From the NCBI RefSeq assembly GCF_018531465.1, contig NZ_JAHDTF010000025.1, positions 124,001 to 188,000 of the forward strand: a DNA stretch of 64,000 bases. The letters are read 5' to 3'. The position numbers were made by a program, and so were the translations under genes. This DNA comes from Sphaerisporangium fuscum (lineage in GTDB: Bacteria > Actinomycetota > Actinomycetes > Streptosporangiales > Streptosporangiaceae). The notes below the pieces were generated by a model, which saw only the letters and a program-made list of their open reading frames with translations, ran no database searches and was not told the DNA's origin. Below, in pieces: positions 38,189-47,314 of the stretch (the first letter of the stretch is position 1; each line of letters starts with the position of its first letter).

Positions 38189-38977
38189 TCAGACATGGTG
38201 CGCCATGTCCGTGAACTCGCACACGGCGAACATGGCGCCGGAACAGTCGAGGACGACCGCCACGGTCGCCTGCGGCAGCTCGTACATGTCGATGACGACC
38301 TCGCCCCCTTCCTTCACGACGCGCGCCACCGCCTCCTCGCGGTCGGCGACGGTCAGGTACAGCACCCACTGGCAGGGGCAGTGACGCGACTCGTACGGGA
38401 TCTTCAGCCGGCCGCACACCGGGACGCCGCCGATCTTCCAGACGCAGTAGTCGAAGTCGACCCCGTCGCCCACCTGCTCCTGCTCGTAACCGAACAGCGC
38501 CCGGTAGAACGCGTCCACGCTGGTGGTGTGTTTGGTGTGCAGCTCGAACCAGCACATGGCGCCCGGCTCGGACACCCGCCGCGCGCCCGAATGCGAGCCC
38601 GCCTCCCACAGCCCGAACGGCGCGCCGTCGGTGTCGAGGGCGACCGCGAGTTTCCCGAAGCCGGGCATGGTGGTGGGCAGCACCACCAGCTTGCCGTCGT
38701 TGGCCTCGACCCGTACGGCCGAGGCCTCGACGTCGGAGGTGGCGAGGTAGGGCGTCCATCTCGTCCGCACGGATCGCGTGCCGATGGCCGGTGGCGCCAT
38801 CGCCGCGACCGGTTCCCCGTCCGCCAGGCACAGGGTGCTGTTCCACAGCCGGGGGCCGAGGTCCTGGTAGGCCCAGCCGAAAACCCGGTGGTAGAAGCGG
38901 GTGGCGCCGGCGAGGTCAGGGGTGATCAGTTCGGGCCAGCAGGGGGCGCCGTCCGGGTAGTCGCTGCGGATCGGCAT
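38189..38977 (-). CDS. VOC (glyoxalase/bleomycin-resistance) family protein
   Basis: A 262-residue protein of two consecutive VOC modules, each beginning like PCWPELITPDLAGATRFYHR and CWFELHTKHTTSVDAFYRAL. The paired beta-alpha-beta-beta-beta folds usually bind a metal or a small molecule. Family members act as glyoxalases, extradiol dioxygenases or antibiotic-binding proteins; conservation here does not identify the ligand. Translation starts at ATG 38977. Confidence 0.88.
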   Translation of the reverse strand: MPIRSDYPDGAPCWPELITPDLAGATRFYHRVFGWAYQDLGPRLWNSTLCLADGEPVAAMAPPAIGTRSVRTRWTPYLATSDVEASAVRVEANDGKLVVLPTTMPGFGKLAVALDTDGAPFGLWEAGSHSGARRVSEPGAMCWFELHTKHTTSVDAFYRALFGYEQEQVGDGVDFDYCVWKIGGVPVCGRLKIPYESRHCPCQWVLYLTVADREEAVARVVKEGGEVVIDMYELPQATVAVVLDCSGAMFAVCEFTDMAHHV

Positions 38978-39108
38978 ACCGGACCTCCCCCTACAGGCTT
39001 GGTGAGTCTCCTAAAGGCATCGTTCCATCAGCGGGCCGCCTCCACTCACTACCGCCCAACCTTGCCGATATATGTACTTACCGTCATATAGAGGGCAGGG
39101 CTGTGGCG

Positions 39109-39873
39109 TCAGGCGCACTGCGTCAGCATCGCGTCCTTGTCCGCAGTCGTGACGGGCAGCTCGTATTTCAGGGCCACCTGGGCGAAGCGCACGGCGTACG
39201 AGCAGCGGATCCCCTTCTCCGGCGGCAGCCAGGTCGCCGGACCGGAGTCACCCTTGGAGGAGTTCGCGGAGCCGTCCACCGGGATGAGGTTCAGGGGGTC
39301 GTTGGCGATCTGCATGCGCTTGGCCTTGCTCCAGCGGGAGGCGCCCATCTGCCAGTCGTACGACAGCGGCATCACGTGGTCGATCTGGACCTCGGCGGCG
39401 TCCTGCTTGGTCCATTTGATCGTCTTGCCGGTGTAGGGATCCCGGAGGGTCATCGACGTCAGGACGCACTTGGAGCCCGAGCGGTACTTCAGATCCTCCC
39501 CGTCCCGCGCCAGGACGTCGTTCCTGGTGTCGCAACCGTTGTGGGCCAGGGGGATGCCGTCGGCGTTGTCCGCCCACGCGTACCCGAACTCGTCCCGGCT
39601 GTAACCGGTCTTCGGGCCACGCCCCTTGGTCGGCACCTTCTTGATCAGGTCGACCGCCTTGGCCTTGTCCTTGGCCGAGGTGATCGCGGCGAGGCCGCGC
39701 TCGGTACCCTTCGGATTGTCGAGCGGGCTGACACCGGTGGAGCCGCCACCTCCCGATCCCGTATCACCGCCGCCACCGACACCCTTGGCGTCGATGGGAC
39801 CACATCCCGCCAGTACGACGATCGCCGCCACCCCCGCCACGATCACGCGAGACCCACGCAGGTGCACTGCCAC
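39109..39873 (-). CDS. Secreted HNH endonuclease-family lipoprotein
   Basis: A 254-residue exported protein: signal peptide with lipobox VVLAGC (Cys24), a Gly-rich linker (residues 30-50), and a C-terminal HNH domain of the DUF1524/GmrSD-C type. The HNH core is QIDHVMPLSYDWQMGA, NDPLNLIPVDG and the Lys/Asp-rich GPATWLPP. A cysteine pair (NGCDTRND and SKCVLTS) could stabilise the fold outside the cell. Such proteins are common in actinomycetes and are presumed extracellular nucleases, for DNA scavenging or competition, but are uncharacterised. It starts at GTG 39873. Confidence 0.85.
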   Translation of the reverse strand: MAVHLRGSRVIVAGVAAIVVLAGCGPIDAKGVGGGGDTGSGGGGSTGVSPLDNPKGTERGLAAITSAKDKAKAVDLIKKVPTKGRGPKTGYSRDEFGYAWADNADGIPLAHNGCDTRNDVLARDGEDLKYRSGSKCVLTSMTLRDPYTGKTIKWTKQDAAEVQIDHVMPLSYDWQMGASRWSKAKRMQIANDPLNLIPVDGSANSSKGDSGPATWLPPEKGIRCSYAVRFAQVALKYELPVTTADKDAMLTQCA

Positions 39874-40421
39874 CCCCAGGTAAAGGAAAAGTAATACCTA
39901 GGTATAGCAACTACCCCTGAAACCCGCGATTACGGCTGAGAGCCCCCAGGTGTCACCACACCGCCCCACGGCAATCGCCCCGGCGACTGCCTTGACCGCC
40001 CAGACGCGCTAAATGCTTTACAAACCCGCCACAGGAGGACCACCTGGGGACCTCGCGACGAAAGCATGCAGATCCACCCTGACCTCACAAAGGCCAGCGT
40101 CCTTCCCAAGGAAGAGCGCCCCCGAGCAAACCGGCCACGGCGAACATGGATCGACGAACCGCCCAAGACCAAGCATCAGACGCGCATGCCGGAGGGACGA
40201 ACAAACCGCCCCTGAACAAAAGAACACGAGCAGACCAGCCGCACACGGTAAGGCCCAGCGAACCTGCCCGGACCGGACGAACCAGAGCAGGTAGGGCGGG
40301 CGTCCGAGCGAACCGGCCACCCATCGACGAACGCGACCAGATCGGCTGAACACGGGCGAATGACGAGCAGGTAATCGGCCCGCAGGGACGAACGCGAGTA
40401 GATCGGCTGCACGTGGACGAA
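39874..40421. other. Intergenic region with weak repeats
   Basis: 550 bases upstream of the HNH lipoprotein and downstream of the cupin gene. From about 40120 onward it contains degenerate units around GACGAACGCGA and AGATCGGCTG (best seen at 40331-40411). AT-rich sequence at 39880-39910 is the likely lipoprotein promoter. Open frames in both strands lack recognisable content. Confidence 0.45.
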
Positions 40422-40447
40422 GGCGAGCGGGTGACCACCCGCTCGCC
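40422..40447 (-). terminator. Terminator after the cupin gene
   Basis: A perfect 12-bp inverted repeat GGCGAGCGGGTG / CACCCGCTCGCC separated by only AC. It lies about 90 bases after the cupin gene stop on the minus strand. There is no U tract, but the stem is very stable. Confidence 0.65.
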
Positions 40448-40536
40448 TGTCAAACCACCGGCGCCTGGTGTTTCACGGCCGGACCATGCGCCGGACCGCC
40501 TCACTCAGAGCCGGGCTCGCGCCGTGTCCCGGACGG

Positions 40537-40899
40537 TCACGCCCTGCCGTAGGCGTCGTCGAGGCGCTCGATGTCGTCCTCGTCGAAGTGGCCGAAGGCG
40601 ATCTCCAGGATCCGGGTGGCGGGACCGGACGAGCTGAGCCGATGCGTCTGACCTGCACGAATGAGGACCCGGTCGCCGACCGCCGGCTCGATGCGCTCAC
40701 CGTCGATCTCGAAGACCGCCCCCGGGTCGAGGGCGACCCACAGCTCGTCGCGGCCCTTGTGCCGCTGCAGGCTGAGCCGCTGCCCCGCAGCCACCTCGAT
40801 GATCTTCACGGTTGACGTCTCGTTCAGCGTGAACCGCTCGAAGCCACCCCACGGGCGCTCGTCTCGGATCACCGCGGCGAGCCGGTCGATTCCCAGCAC
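40537..40899 (-). CDS. Mannose-6-phosphate isomerase type II-like cupin
   Basis: A 120-residue single cupin resembling the C-terminal isomerase domain of ManC-type bifunctional enzymes. Diagnostic blocks are RDERPWGGFERFTLNE, VKIIEVAAGQRLSLQRHKGR, the Glu/Trp in DELWVALDPG, GDRVLIRAGQTHRLSS and ILEIAFGHFDEDDIERLDD with the closing YGR. It probably interconverts or binds sugar phosphates for nucleotide-sugar supply. GTG 40899 follows a GGAGG ribosome site. It stands alone between repeats and an SDR gene. Confidence 0.87.
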   Translation of the reverse strand: MLGIDRLAAVIRDERPWGGFERFTLNETSTVKIIEVAAGQRLSLQRHKGRDELWVALDPGAVFEIDGERIEPAVGDRVLIRAGQTHRLSSSGPATRILEIAFGHFDEDDIERLDDAYGRA

Positions 40900-41128
40900 A
40901 CTTTCCTCCAGAACCCATGTGTACGTAGGTGTGACTCTCCCACAAACCGGTTAATGATGCGCGACCGATATCAGACCGCCAAGCCACGTGCCGGGGACGT
41001 CTGACCTCCCGGGCAGGCATTATCGCCAGCGCCTGCCACTCCGAACAACCACCCACCGGCGGGTCAGAACACCAAGAAGCCGCCCCCCACTGAGGCGAAC
41101 ACCCCCACCGTTGCCCGCCATAAGCAGG

Positions 41129-41887
41129 TCAGGACGTCAGGAAGCCGCCGTCCACAGGGAGGACCGCGCCAGTGACGTACGACCCGGCGTCGGAGGCAAG
41201 GAAGATGGCGGCCGCCACGAGCTCGGCGGGATCACCGGGCCGACCCATCAGCACCCGCTGCTCCAACTGCCGTTCAAGGTAGCCGGGAAGATAGGAGGAG
41301 GTCATCTCCGACTCGAAGAAGCCGGGTTCCAGGCAGTTGACCCGGATCCCCCGCCGTCCGGTCCACTGCTGGGCCAGATCTCTGGTCAGTCCGACAAGGG
41401 CCGCCTTGGACGCACTGTAGGCCGCCTGCGGCAGGCCGGCCGTGGTCTCGCCCAGCACGCTGCCGATGTTCACGATGGACGATCCTGGAGGCATCACCTT
41501 CGCGCAGGCCTGGGCCATCCAGTAGGCGCCGTGCAGGTTGATGTCGACGACCTGCCGGAACTCCTCAGGAGTCTCACGCAGGGCGGGCACAGCCGTCCCC
41601 ACTCCGGCGTTGTTGATCAGGATGTCGACGGCGCCCAGTTCGGCGACCGCGACGTCCACCAGGCCCTGGCAATCCTCGGGCCGGGTCACGTCGGTGACCG
41701 CCGTCACGCAGCGCCGTCCCGTCTCCTCCACGAGCAGGCGCGTCTGTTCGAGCCGATCCTTGCGGCGGGCGCCGATCGCGATGTCGGCACCGGCTTCGGC
41801 GAGGCCACGGGCGAAGGCCACCCCAAGGCCTGACGACGCTCCCGTGATGACGGCGACCTTGCCGTCGAGCCTGAATCGCTCCAGCAT
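41129..41887 (-). CDS. SDR family oxidoreductase
   Basis: A 252-residue classical short-chain dehydrogenase. TGASSGLG lies at residues 15-22, NNAG at 92-95, and the catalytic Ser143, Tyr157 and Lys161 are in SVLGET and YSASK. The C-terminal GYVTG-like SYVTGAVLPVDGGF is typical of FabG-like enzymes. ATG 41887 is preferred to the in-frame GTG directly before it. Arg42 in ARRKDRLEQ suggests NADP. The substrate is unknown and no pathway genes are adjacent. Confidence 0.88.
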   Translation of the reverse strand: MLERFRLDGKVAVITGASSGLGVAFARGLAEAGADIAIGARRKDRLEQTRLLVEETGRRCVTAVTDVTRPEDCQGLVDVAVAELGAVDILINNAGVGTAVPALRETPEEFRQVVDINLHGAYWMAQACAKVMPPGSSIVNIGSVLGETTAGLPQAAYSASKAALVGLTRDLAQQWTGRRGIRVNCLEPGFFESEMTSSYLPGYLERQLEQRVLMGRPGDPAELVAAAIFLASDAGSYVTGAVLPVDGGFLTS

Positions 41888-42311
41888 CACAGCCCCGCCC
41901 TCCCAGCAGCCAAAGACACCGAATCAGATTCTAGTAGCCCTTCGTACGCCCTCCGCTACCCTCTCCCGGCGCAGACCCGCGCCGAACACGACCGGAAAAG
42001 GAACAGGAAGGCACCGCAGACAACCTCAGGAGACGAACAAGCTTCCAAGCAGGGACGACGGAATCACACCCGGCGCCACTCACCGAACACCCCGACCAGG
42101 GACAGCGGAATCACACCCGGCGCCACTCACCAAACACCCCGACCAGGAACAGCGGGATCACACCCGGCGCCACTCACCAAACACCCCGACCAGGAACAGC
42201 GGAATCACACCCGGCGCCACTCACCGGACATCTCCGGAGCCAACGCCCCAGGCCACCCACCCGACGGCACCCGGCGGCGGCCGGTGGGCGCCGCCGGGTG
42301 GGTGGGGATGG
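41888..42311. other. Intergenic region between SDR and TPR genes
   Basis: 424 bases, mostly a 47-bp tandem array (42050-42240). The remainder upstream of the SDR should contain its promoter; none is clear. Confidence 0.45.
42050..42240. repeat. 47-bp tandem repeat, about four copies
   Basis: ATCACACCCGG recurs at 42063, 42110, 42157 and 42204, an exact 47-base period. Units also share CGCCACTCACC and AACACCCCGACCAGG. The array ends about 70 bases after the TPR gene stop. Confidence 0.93.
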
Positions 42312-44600
42312 TCAGAGGCCGTACTCCTTGATGATGCGCTCGTGGCGTTCGACCTCGATGCCGGCGCTGCGGGCGAGGTCGACCCAGGCGAGGGGGTGGC
42401 TCCAGCGCTCGGTGGCGTCGTCGAGGACGGCGTCGAGCTCCACCGGCTCGACCCCCGGGGGTATGGCGATCCAGCCGTAGACACCCTGGAGGCGCTCACC
42501 GGAGGTGGGGTGGGTGACGGTGTAGTTCTCGTCGCTGTAGACCCACATGGGCCAGCCGCGCTCGGCCATCACCTCGTTGAACTCGGTCCAGTCTTCCTCG
42601 CTCGGAGCCGCGCCGTCGAAGAACCAGCTGGTGTAGCCACCGGGACGCAGCAGCGCGACACCCGCGAACGGGATGACGAAGCTCTCCTGCTCCTCGGCGG
42701 TCTCGGGCACCGGCTCCAGCGGGCGCGGGTCGATGACGACGACGTCGCCGGCGTTGTAGTCCATGCCCCGGGGCTGCGGGATGAGCAGGCGGGCGGTGGC
42801 GGGGCCGGTACGCACGGCGAGGACCTCGCGCTGACTGCCGTCGGACATCGGCAGCACGACCCGGACCAGGTGCCACTCTTCCTCGATCGGGCCCTCGGTG
42901 GAGTTGAGCTGCATGCCGAGCTTGGCGGCCCCCTGACGGACCAGGTCCCAGTTCTCGGCGGCCGTCGCCATGACGATCATGCGCCAGGTGTCCTCTTCCT
43001 CACCGGCACCCGACTCGACCAGCTCGCGCAGGATCTCAGCGCCCTTGGCGTTGTCACCGAGCTGCTGGGTGGCGCCGGCGAGCATCCTGCGCGCCTCGAG
43101 GGCCACGGTGCCCTCCGCCCCGGCCTCGAGGGACTTGTCGGCCTCGGTCTTGGTCTCCTCCCACCGCTCGCGGGCGCGGTGCAGCCGGGCGAGCACCATG
43201 TGGCCGACCGGCGCGGGCAGCAGGGCCGCGAACCGCTCCACCCGCTCGTCCTGCTCGGCCTCGATGAGCACGCCGGTGAGGTAGGCGATGTCCTCCTCCT
43301 CGGCGGTGGCCGGGTCGGCGTTCTCGACGATCGTCTTCCAGAGGATCTCGGCGCCCAGCGGGGCGTACCCCAGGAAGCCGAGGGTCGTGGTGTGGCGGCG
43401 GGTGGCCGGCAGGTCCGTGCCGGACAGGGGCCACAGCCAGCCGACCCACCGCTCGGGGTCGGCGTTGTGGCCGTCGGCGGCGTCGAAGTAGGCGACCAGC
43501 TCGTCCTGCGGGCCGGGAGGCGGCGGCGGAGTGGCGGCCTCGGCGGCGGCGCGTAGGGCCGCGACACGCTCGGTCAGCCCCTCGGCGGAACGCAGCTCAC
43601 CCATCCAGGACTCGGCCAGATCGGCCAGCGCCTGCGCCTGCCAGATGCCCTGCCGGGCCAGAGCGAGCTCGCCGGCGATCAGGGCGAGCTCGACGCGCCC
43701 GTGGTGGACGCCCATGGTCTCGAAGTAGGCCATCCACTGGCGCAGCACGCGGCCGAGCTGCCAGGTGTTGGTGATGACCTCGCTGAGCAAACGCACGGCA
43801 CGCGCCCACTCCACCCACTCGCGAGGGTGGTCGCCCACGACGTCGAGATCGGGGAGCGCCTCCAGGGCCTGGGTCGGACGGCCGGCCGTGGCGAGCACCA
43901 GCGCCCGCAGCACGCCTTCGCGGTGGTCCTTGGCGACCGGGTCGTCGGCCGGGAACTCCTTGGCGCTGTCGAGCTCGACCAGCGCCTCCTCGACACGACC
44001 GGCCGCGAGGAGGGCGCGCACGCCCATCGCCGCGAGCTCCCAGCTCACCTGCCCGTCGGCACCCCTGCGCGCGGCGACGGCGGACTCGTAGTAGGTGACG
44101 GCCTGCTCGACCTCGCCCGCGTCGGACAGCGCCGAGACGTACTGCGTGACCAGACCGCAGTAGGCCGGCGAAGAAGGCTCGACCCCCTCCAGGGCCGCTC
44201 CGATGGCGGCCAGGCGCTCGGCGGCGTAGCCGGGACCGTCGATGTTGGCCTGGCAGAGGGCCAGGGCCTCGACGGCGGCCGGGACGGAGGGGCAGTCCTT
44301 GGTGTCTTCGCGATCGGCGAACTCAAGGAGGGCCTTGGCGTCGCCCAGGGCGACCGCTCCTTGGGCGCGGTCGCCGATACGCCCGAGGAGGTGCCAATGC
44401 CGGGCGAAGAATTCGAGCCAGGGCAGCTCGAGCGCCTCCGCCTGCTGCGCCACGGCCGGTGCCATCACGTCAAGCTGGGCATATCGGCCCTCAAGAGCCT
44501 GCGCGGGCAGGTCACCAAGCGCGATGGCCAGCCCGGTGTTCCCCGCTTCGTGCAGTTGCCGCTGGGTGTCTGCGACCCATGCCCAGATGTCAACGTCCAT
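42312..44600 (-). CDS. Large TPR-like repeat protein
   Basis: A 762-residue cytoplasmic protein with no signal or membrane segment. Residues 1-345 and 370-555 look like helical tetratricopeptide-type repeats (AVTYYESAVAARRGADGQ; AGRVEEALVELDSAKEF; ARRMLAGATQQLGDNAKGAE). They are separated by a Pro-rich linker TPPPPPGPQDE. Residues 560-762 form a distinct beta-rich C-terminal domain (VRTGPATARLLIPQPRG, GGYTSWFFDGAAPSEED). It starts at ATG 44600. No named family was recognised with confidence; a scaffold role is possible. A perfect DnaA-box nonamer lies 52 bases upstream. Confidence 0.75.
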   Translation of the reverse strand: MDVDIWAWVADTQRQLHEAGNTGLAIALGDLPAQALEGRYAQLDVMAPAVAQQAEALELPWLEFFARHWHLLGRIGDRAQGAVALGDAKALLEFADREDTKDCPSVPAAVEALALCQANIDGPGYAAERLAAIGAALEGVEPSSPAYCGLVTQYVSALSDAGEVEQAVTYYESAVAARRGADGQVSWELAAMGVRALLAAGRVEEALVELDSAKEFPADDPVAKDHREGVLRALVLATAGRPTQALEALPDLDVVGDHPREWVEWARAVRLLSEVITNTWQLGRVLRQWMAYFETMGVHHGRVELALIAGELALARQGIWQAQALADLAESWMGELRSAEGLTERVAALRAAAEAATPPPPPGPQDELVAYFDAADGHNADPERWVGWLWPLSGTDLPATRRHTTTLGFLGYAPLGAEILWKTIVENADPATAEEEDIAYLTGVLIEAEQDERVERFAALLPAPVGHMVLARLHRARERWEETKTEADKSLEAGAEGTVALEARRMLAGATQQLGDNAKGAEILRELVESGAGEEEDTWRMIVMATAAENWDLVRQGAAKLGMQLNSTEGPIEEEWHLVRVVLPMSDGSQREVLAVRTGPATARLLIPQPRGMDYNAGDVVVIDPRPLEPVPETAEEQESFVIPFAGVALLRPGGYTSWFFDGAAPSEEDWTEFNEVMAERGWPMWVYSDENYTVTHPTSGERLQGVYGWIAIPPGVEPVELDAVLDDATERWSHPLAWVDLARSAGIEVERHERIIKEYGL

Positions 44601-44652
44601 GGCAGGTCAGTCTGCCAGTTCGCGGAGCATGCCCCAAACAAGCGAGCCTTGC

Positions 44653-44661
44653 TGTGGATAA
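44653..44661 (-). promoter_or_regulatory. DnaA-box-like nonamer upstream of the TPR gene
   Basis: The minus strand reads TTATCCACA within CGGGTTATCCACAG, 52 bases upstream of the TPR start. Nonamer, context and distance match the element upstream of comEA at 21663. Confidence 0.5.
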
Positions 44662-44696
44662 CCCGCCCAGACGAATCGCCCACAAGCCCCCAAGAC

Positions 44697-44727
44697 GCCC
44701 TCGGCTTGGGGAAAACATGCCGAGGGC
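44697..44727 (-). terminator. Inverted repeat between dapF and the TPR gene
   Basis: GCCCTCGGC / GCCGAGGGC, 9 perfect pairs with a 13-base loop, about 160 bases after the dapF stop. It may terminate dapF transcription before the TPR promoter. Confidence 0.5.
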
Positions 44728-44833
44728 GGCCTGGTCGGCAGCCGTAGACGCGTGCACGGGAAGGAACCCACGAGGCCGCCCCTGAAGAAGAGCGCCGCCG
44801 TCACCGTGGACCCGTGTCCGTGAAGGAACCCTC

Positions 44834-44867
44834 CCGGGCCGGGGCGGCTGTCCGGCCCAAGGCCCGG
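44834..44867 (-). terminator. Candidate terminator of dapF
   Basis: Two alternative nested stems, CCGGGCC / GGCCCGG (44834-44840 with 44861-44867) and GGGCCGG / CCGGCCC (44836-44842 with 44852-44858), begin 19 bases after the dapF stop. Only one can form at a time. There is no U tract. Confidence 0.5.
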
Positions 44868-44885
44868 TGACGGGCGGGAAGGCGG

Positions 44886-45728
44886 CTAGATGAGCGTCTG
44901 GGGAGGGATCTCGCCGGCGGCCACCAGGACGGCGGGACCGGTGAGGTAGCTGGTGTCGTCGTCGAGGGTCACCGTGAGGAGGCCGCCGGGGACCTCGACC
45001 GTCCACTCGCCCGTCGCCTCCCCGGCCATGTGCGCCGACGCCACCGCCGCCGCGACGGTGCCGGTGCCGCAGGACCGCGTCTCGCCGGAGCCGCGCTCGA
45101 AGACGCGCATCACGACGCGGCGCTCCCCCACCACGTTCAGCAGTTCGATGTTGACGCCCGTCGGGAACACCGCCGGGTCGAACCCGGGCTGCGAGGTGAG
45201 GTCGAGCTGGGCCACCGGATCCCCGGTGACGCACGCGAGGTGCGGGTTGCCCATGCTGACCACCAGCCCGCCGTACTCAGCGGTGCCGACGGTCGTCCAG
45301 CTCTCGCCGAGGATCTGCGGCGCGCCCATGTCGGTCGTGACGTCACCGGTGGCGTCCAGCCGCACGCGCCGCAGGCCCGCGCGGGTCACGACGTCGAACT
45401 CGCCGGCGTCGGCCAGCCCGGCGTCGACAAGGTAGCGGGCGAAGACCCGCAGGCCGTTCCCGCACATCTCGGCGACGCTGCCGTCGGCGTTGCGGTAGTC
45501 CATGAACCATTCGGCGTCGCGCTGCCGGCCCGTGCCCTCGCGGTCGAGGATGCCGATCGCCTCGGGGCTGAGCTTGGCGGGCACGACGCGGAGGACGCCG
45601 TCGGCACCGATGCCGGTCCGGCGGTCGCACAGCGACGTGACCAGCGACGCCGAGAGATCGATGCTCCCGTCGCGGTCGGGAAGGATGACGAAGTCGTTCT
45701 CTGTGCCGTGGCCCTTTACGAAACGCAT
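44886..45728 (-). CDS. dapF: Diaminopimelate epimerase
   Basis: A 280-residue enzyme that converts LL- to meso-diaminopimelate for lysine and peptidoglycan. The two catalytic cysteines are Cys89 in EMCGNGLRVFARYL and Cys220 in ETRSCGTGTVAAA. The N-terminal FVKGHGTENDFVI and the MGNPHLAC block are diagnostic. The start is ATG 45728, 11 bases after miaA; miaA-dapF is a conserved actinobacterial pair. Confidence 0.96.
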   Translation of the reverse strand: MRFVKGHGTENDFVILPDRDGSIDLSASLVTSLCDRRTGIGADGVLRVVPAKLSPEAIGILDREGTGRQRDAEWFMDYRNADGSVAEMCGNGLRVFARYLVDAGLADAGEFDVVTRAGLRRVRLDATGDVTTDMGAPQILGESWTTVGTAEYGGLVVSMGNPHLACVTGDPVAQLDLTSQPGFDPAVFPTGVNIELLNVVGERRVVMRVFERGSGETRSCGTGTVAAAVASAHMAGEATGEWTVEVPGGLLTVTLDDDTSYLTGPAVLVAAGEIPPQTLI

Positions 45729-45739
45729 GTCACCGTAGT

Positions 45740-46660
45740 CTACGCCCCGACCAGCGCCGAGGCCTGTTCGAGCAGGTCAGGGGCATCGAAGGGCAGCCAG
45801 CTCACCCGTGGGTCGCGGCGGAACCACGACTCCTGACGCCGCGCGAACCGGCGTGTCGCCCGGATGGTCTCCTCGCGCGCCTGCTCCTCGCTCCACTCCC
45901 CTTCGAGGAAGCGCAGCACCTGGGCGTAGCCGAGAGCCCTGCTGGCCGTACGGCCGCGCGGCAGGCCCTGGGGCACGAGGGCGCGCACCTCGTCGACGAA
46001 CCCGGCCTCCCACATGCGGTCGACCCGGACCGCGATGCGCTCGTCGAGCACGGGCCTGGGCACCTCGACGCCGATCTGCACGCTTTCGTAGACCGCGTCG
46101 TAGGAGGGCATGGTGGCCGAGAACGGCCTGCCGGTGAGCTCGATCACCTCGAGGGCGCGGACGATACGGCGGCCGTTGCTCGCCAGGACCGCCTCCGCCG
46201 CCACCGGGTCGAGCTCCTTCAGCCGCTGGTGGAGGACGGCGGACCCCACGGCGTCGAGCTCGGCCTCAAGCCGTTCGCGGACCCGCGGGTCGGTGCCGGG
46301 GAACTCCAGGTCGTCGAGGGCGGCCCGGATGTAGAGGCCTGAGCCGCCGACCAGGATCGGCGCCTTCCCGGCTGCCCTGAGGTCGTCGATGAGGGGGCGC
46401 GCCATTCGCTGGTACTCGGCGACGCTCGCCGTCTCGGTGACATCCCAGACGTCGAGGAGGTGGTGGGGGACGCCGCGCCGCTCGGCGAGGGTGAGCTTGG
46501 CGGTGCCGATGTCCATGCCCTTGTACAGCTGCATGGAGTCGGCGTTGATCGCCTCGCCGCCCAGCCGGAGGGCGAGCTCCACGGCCAGGTCGGACTTTCC
46601 GGCCGCGGTCGGCCCCACGACGGCGACCACCGGCGGCCGCCCTCGCGTACGTTCCACCAC
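45740..46660 (-). CDS. miaA: tRNA dimethylallyltransferase
   Basis: A 306-residue enzyme that adds a dimethylallyl group to A37 of tRNAs reading UNN codons. The P-loop is VVGPTAAGKSDLA (residues 15-27), followed by INADSMQLYKGMDIGTAK, DVWDVTETASVAEYQ, VGGSGLYIRAAL and RRFARRQESWFRRD. I selected GTG 46660 because AAGGCAGG lies 5 bases upstream and length fits the family. GTG 46666 and 46657 are close alternatives. MiaB, which methylthiolates the same base, is encoded at 50377. Confidence 0.93.
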   Translation of the reverse strand: MVERTRGRPPVVAVVGPTAAGKSDLAVELALRLGGEAINADSMQLYKGMDIGTAKLTLAERRGVPHHLLDVWDVTETASVAEYQRMARPLIDDLRAAGKAPILVGGSGLYIRAALDDLEFPGTDPRVRERLEAELDAVGSAVLHQRLKELDPVAAEAVLASNGRRIVRALEVIELTGRPFSATMPSYDAVYESVQIGVEVPRPVLDERIAVRVDRMWEAGFVDEVRALVPQGLPRGRTASRALGYAQVLRFLEGEWSEEQAREETIRATRRFARRQESWFRRDPRVSWLPFDAPDLLEQASALVGA

Positions 46661-46698
46661 AGACACCTGCCTTCGTGTTCGTTCCACCGGCGGCCCGC

Positions 46699-47226
46699 CT
46701 ACAGCTCCCAGTCGAGGGTCGGCTGGAGGTAGCCCTCCAGGGTCAGCAGCCAGCGCTTGGAATCGACCCCGTCGCCGCCGCTGAACCCGCCCAGGCCGTT
46801 GCCGGCGACGACACGATGGCACGGCACGATGACCGGGATCGGGTTGCTGCCCATGATCGACCCGATGGCGCGCGCCGGTACGCCCGCCTCGCTGCTCACC
46901 GCGAGATCGCCGTAGGTCGTGACCTTGCCGTACGGCACCGTGGCGTGCAGGGCGCCGAGCACGCGGCGCTGCAACGTGGACATCAGGCGCCAGTCGACGG
47001 GCAGCGTGAACCGGCGCAGCCGTCCGGCGAAGTAGCCGGCCAGCTCGTCGCGGACCGCCGCCGTGCGGTCGGCGTCACCCGCCTCCCGGGCGCGCAGCCG
47101 GTCGAGCAGCCTGCGCCGCGTGCGCTCGGTGTCGTCGAACGCGGTGGCGACCACGCCGTCGGCGGTGACGGCCGCCAGGAAGTCGCCGAGCGGGGTCGGC
47201 ACGCTGCCGAAGGCGACGTCCAGCAT
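46699..47226 (-). CDS. ogt: Methylated-DNA-protein-cysteine methyltransferase
   Basis: A 175-residue suicide repair protein that removes methyl groups from O6-methylguanine. The acceptor Cys136 is in PVIVPCHRVV. The DNA-recognition helix region has ARAIGSIMGSNPIP, and VPYGKVTTYGDLA is family-typical. ATG 47226 with AAGGGGCG upstream is preferred to GTG 47244. It is 38 bases upstream of miaA in the same orientation. Confidence 0.92.
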   Translation of the reverse strand: MLDVAFGSVPTPLGDFLAAVTADGVVATAFDDTERTRRRLLDRLRAREAGDADRTAAVRDELAGYFAGRLRRFTLPVDWRLMSTLQRRVLGALHATVPYGKVTTYGDLAVSSEAGVPARAIGSIMGSNPIPVIVPCHRVVAGNGLGGFSGGDGVDSKRWLLTLEGYLQPTLDWEL

Positions 47227-47279
47227 CACTTCACGCCCCTTCACACGCCGAAGAAATCCGTCACTTCACGGTATCCACG

Positions 47280-47301
47280 GCGCGGCGCGCGGACGCCGCG
47301 C
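47280..47301 (-). terminator. Hairpin after the dioxygenase-like gene
   Basis: GCGCGGCG / CGCCGCGC forms a perfect 8-bp stem with a 6-base loop, 13 bases after the stop of the 47315-48040 gene. It probably terminates that transcript or attenuates reading into ogt. Confidence 0.55.
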
Positions 47302-47314
47302 ACCGTCCGCCGGA

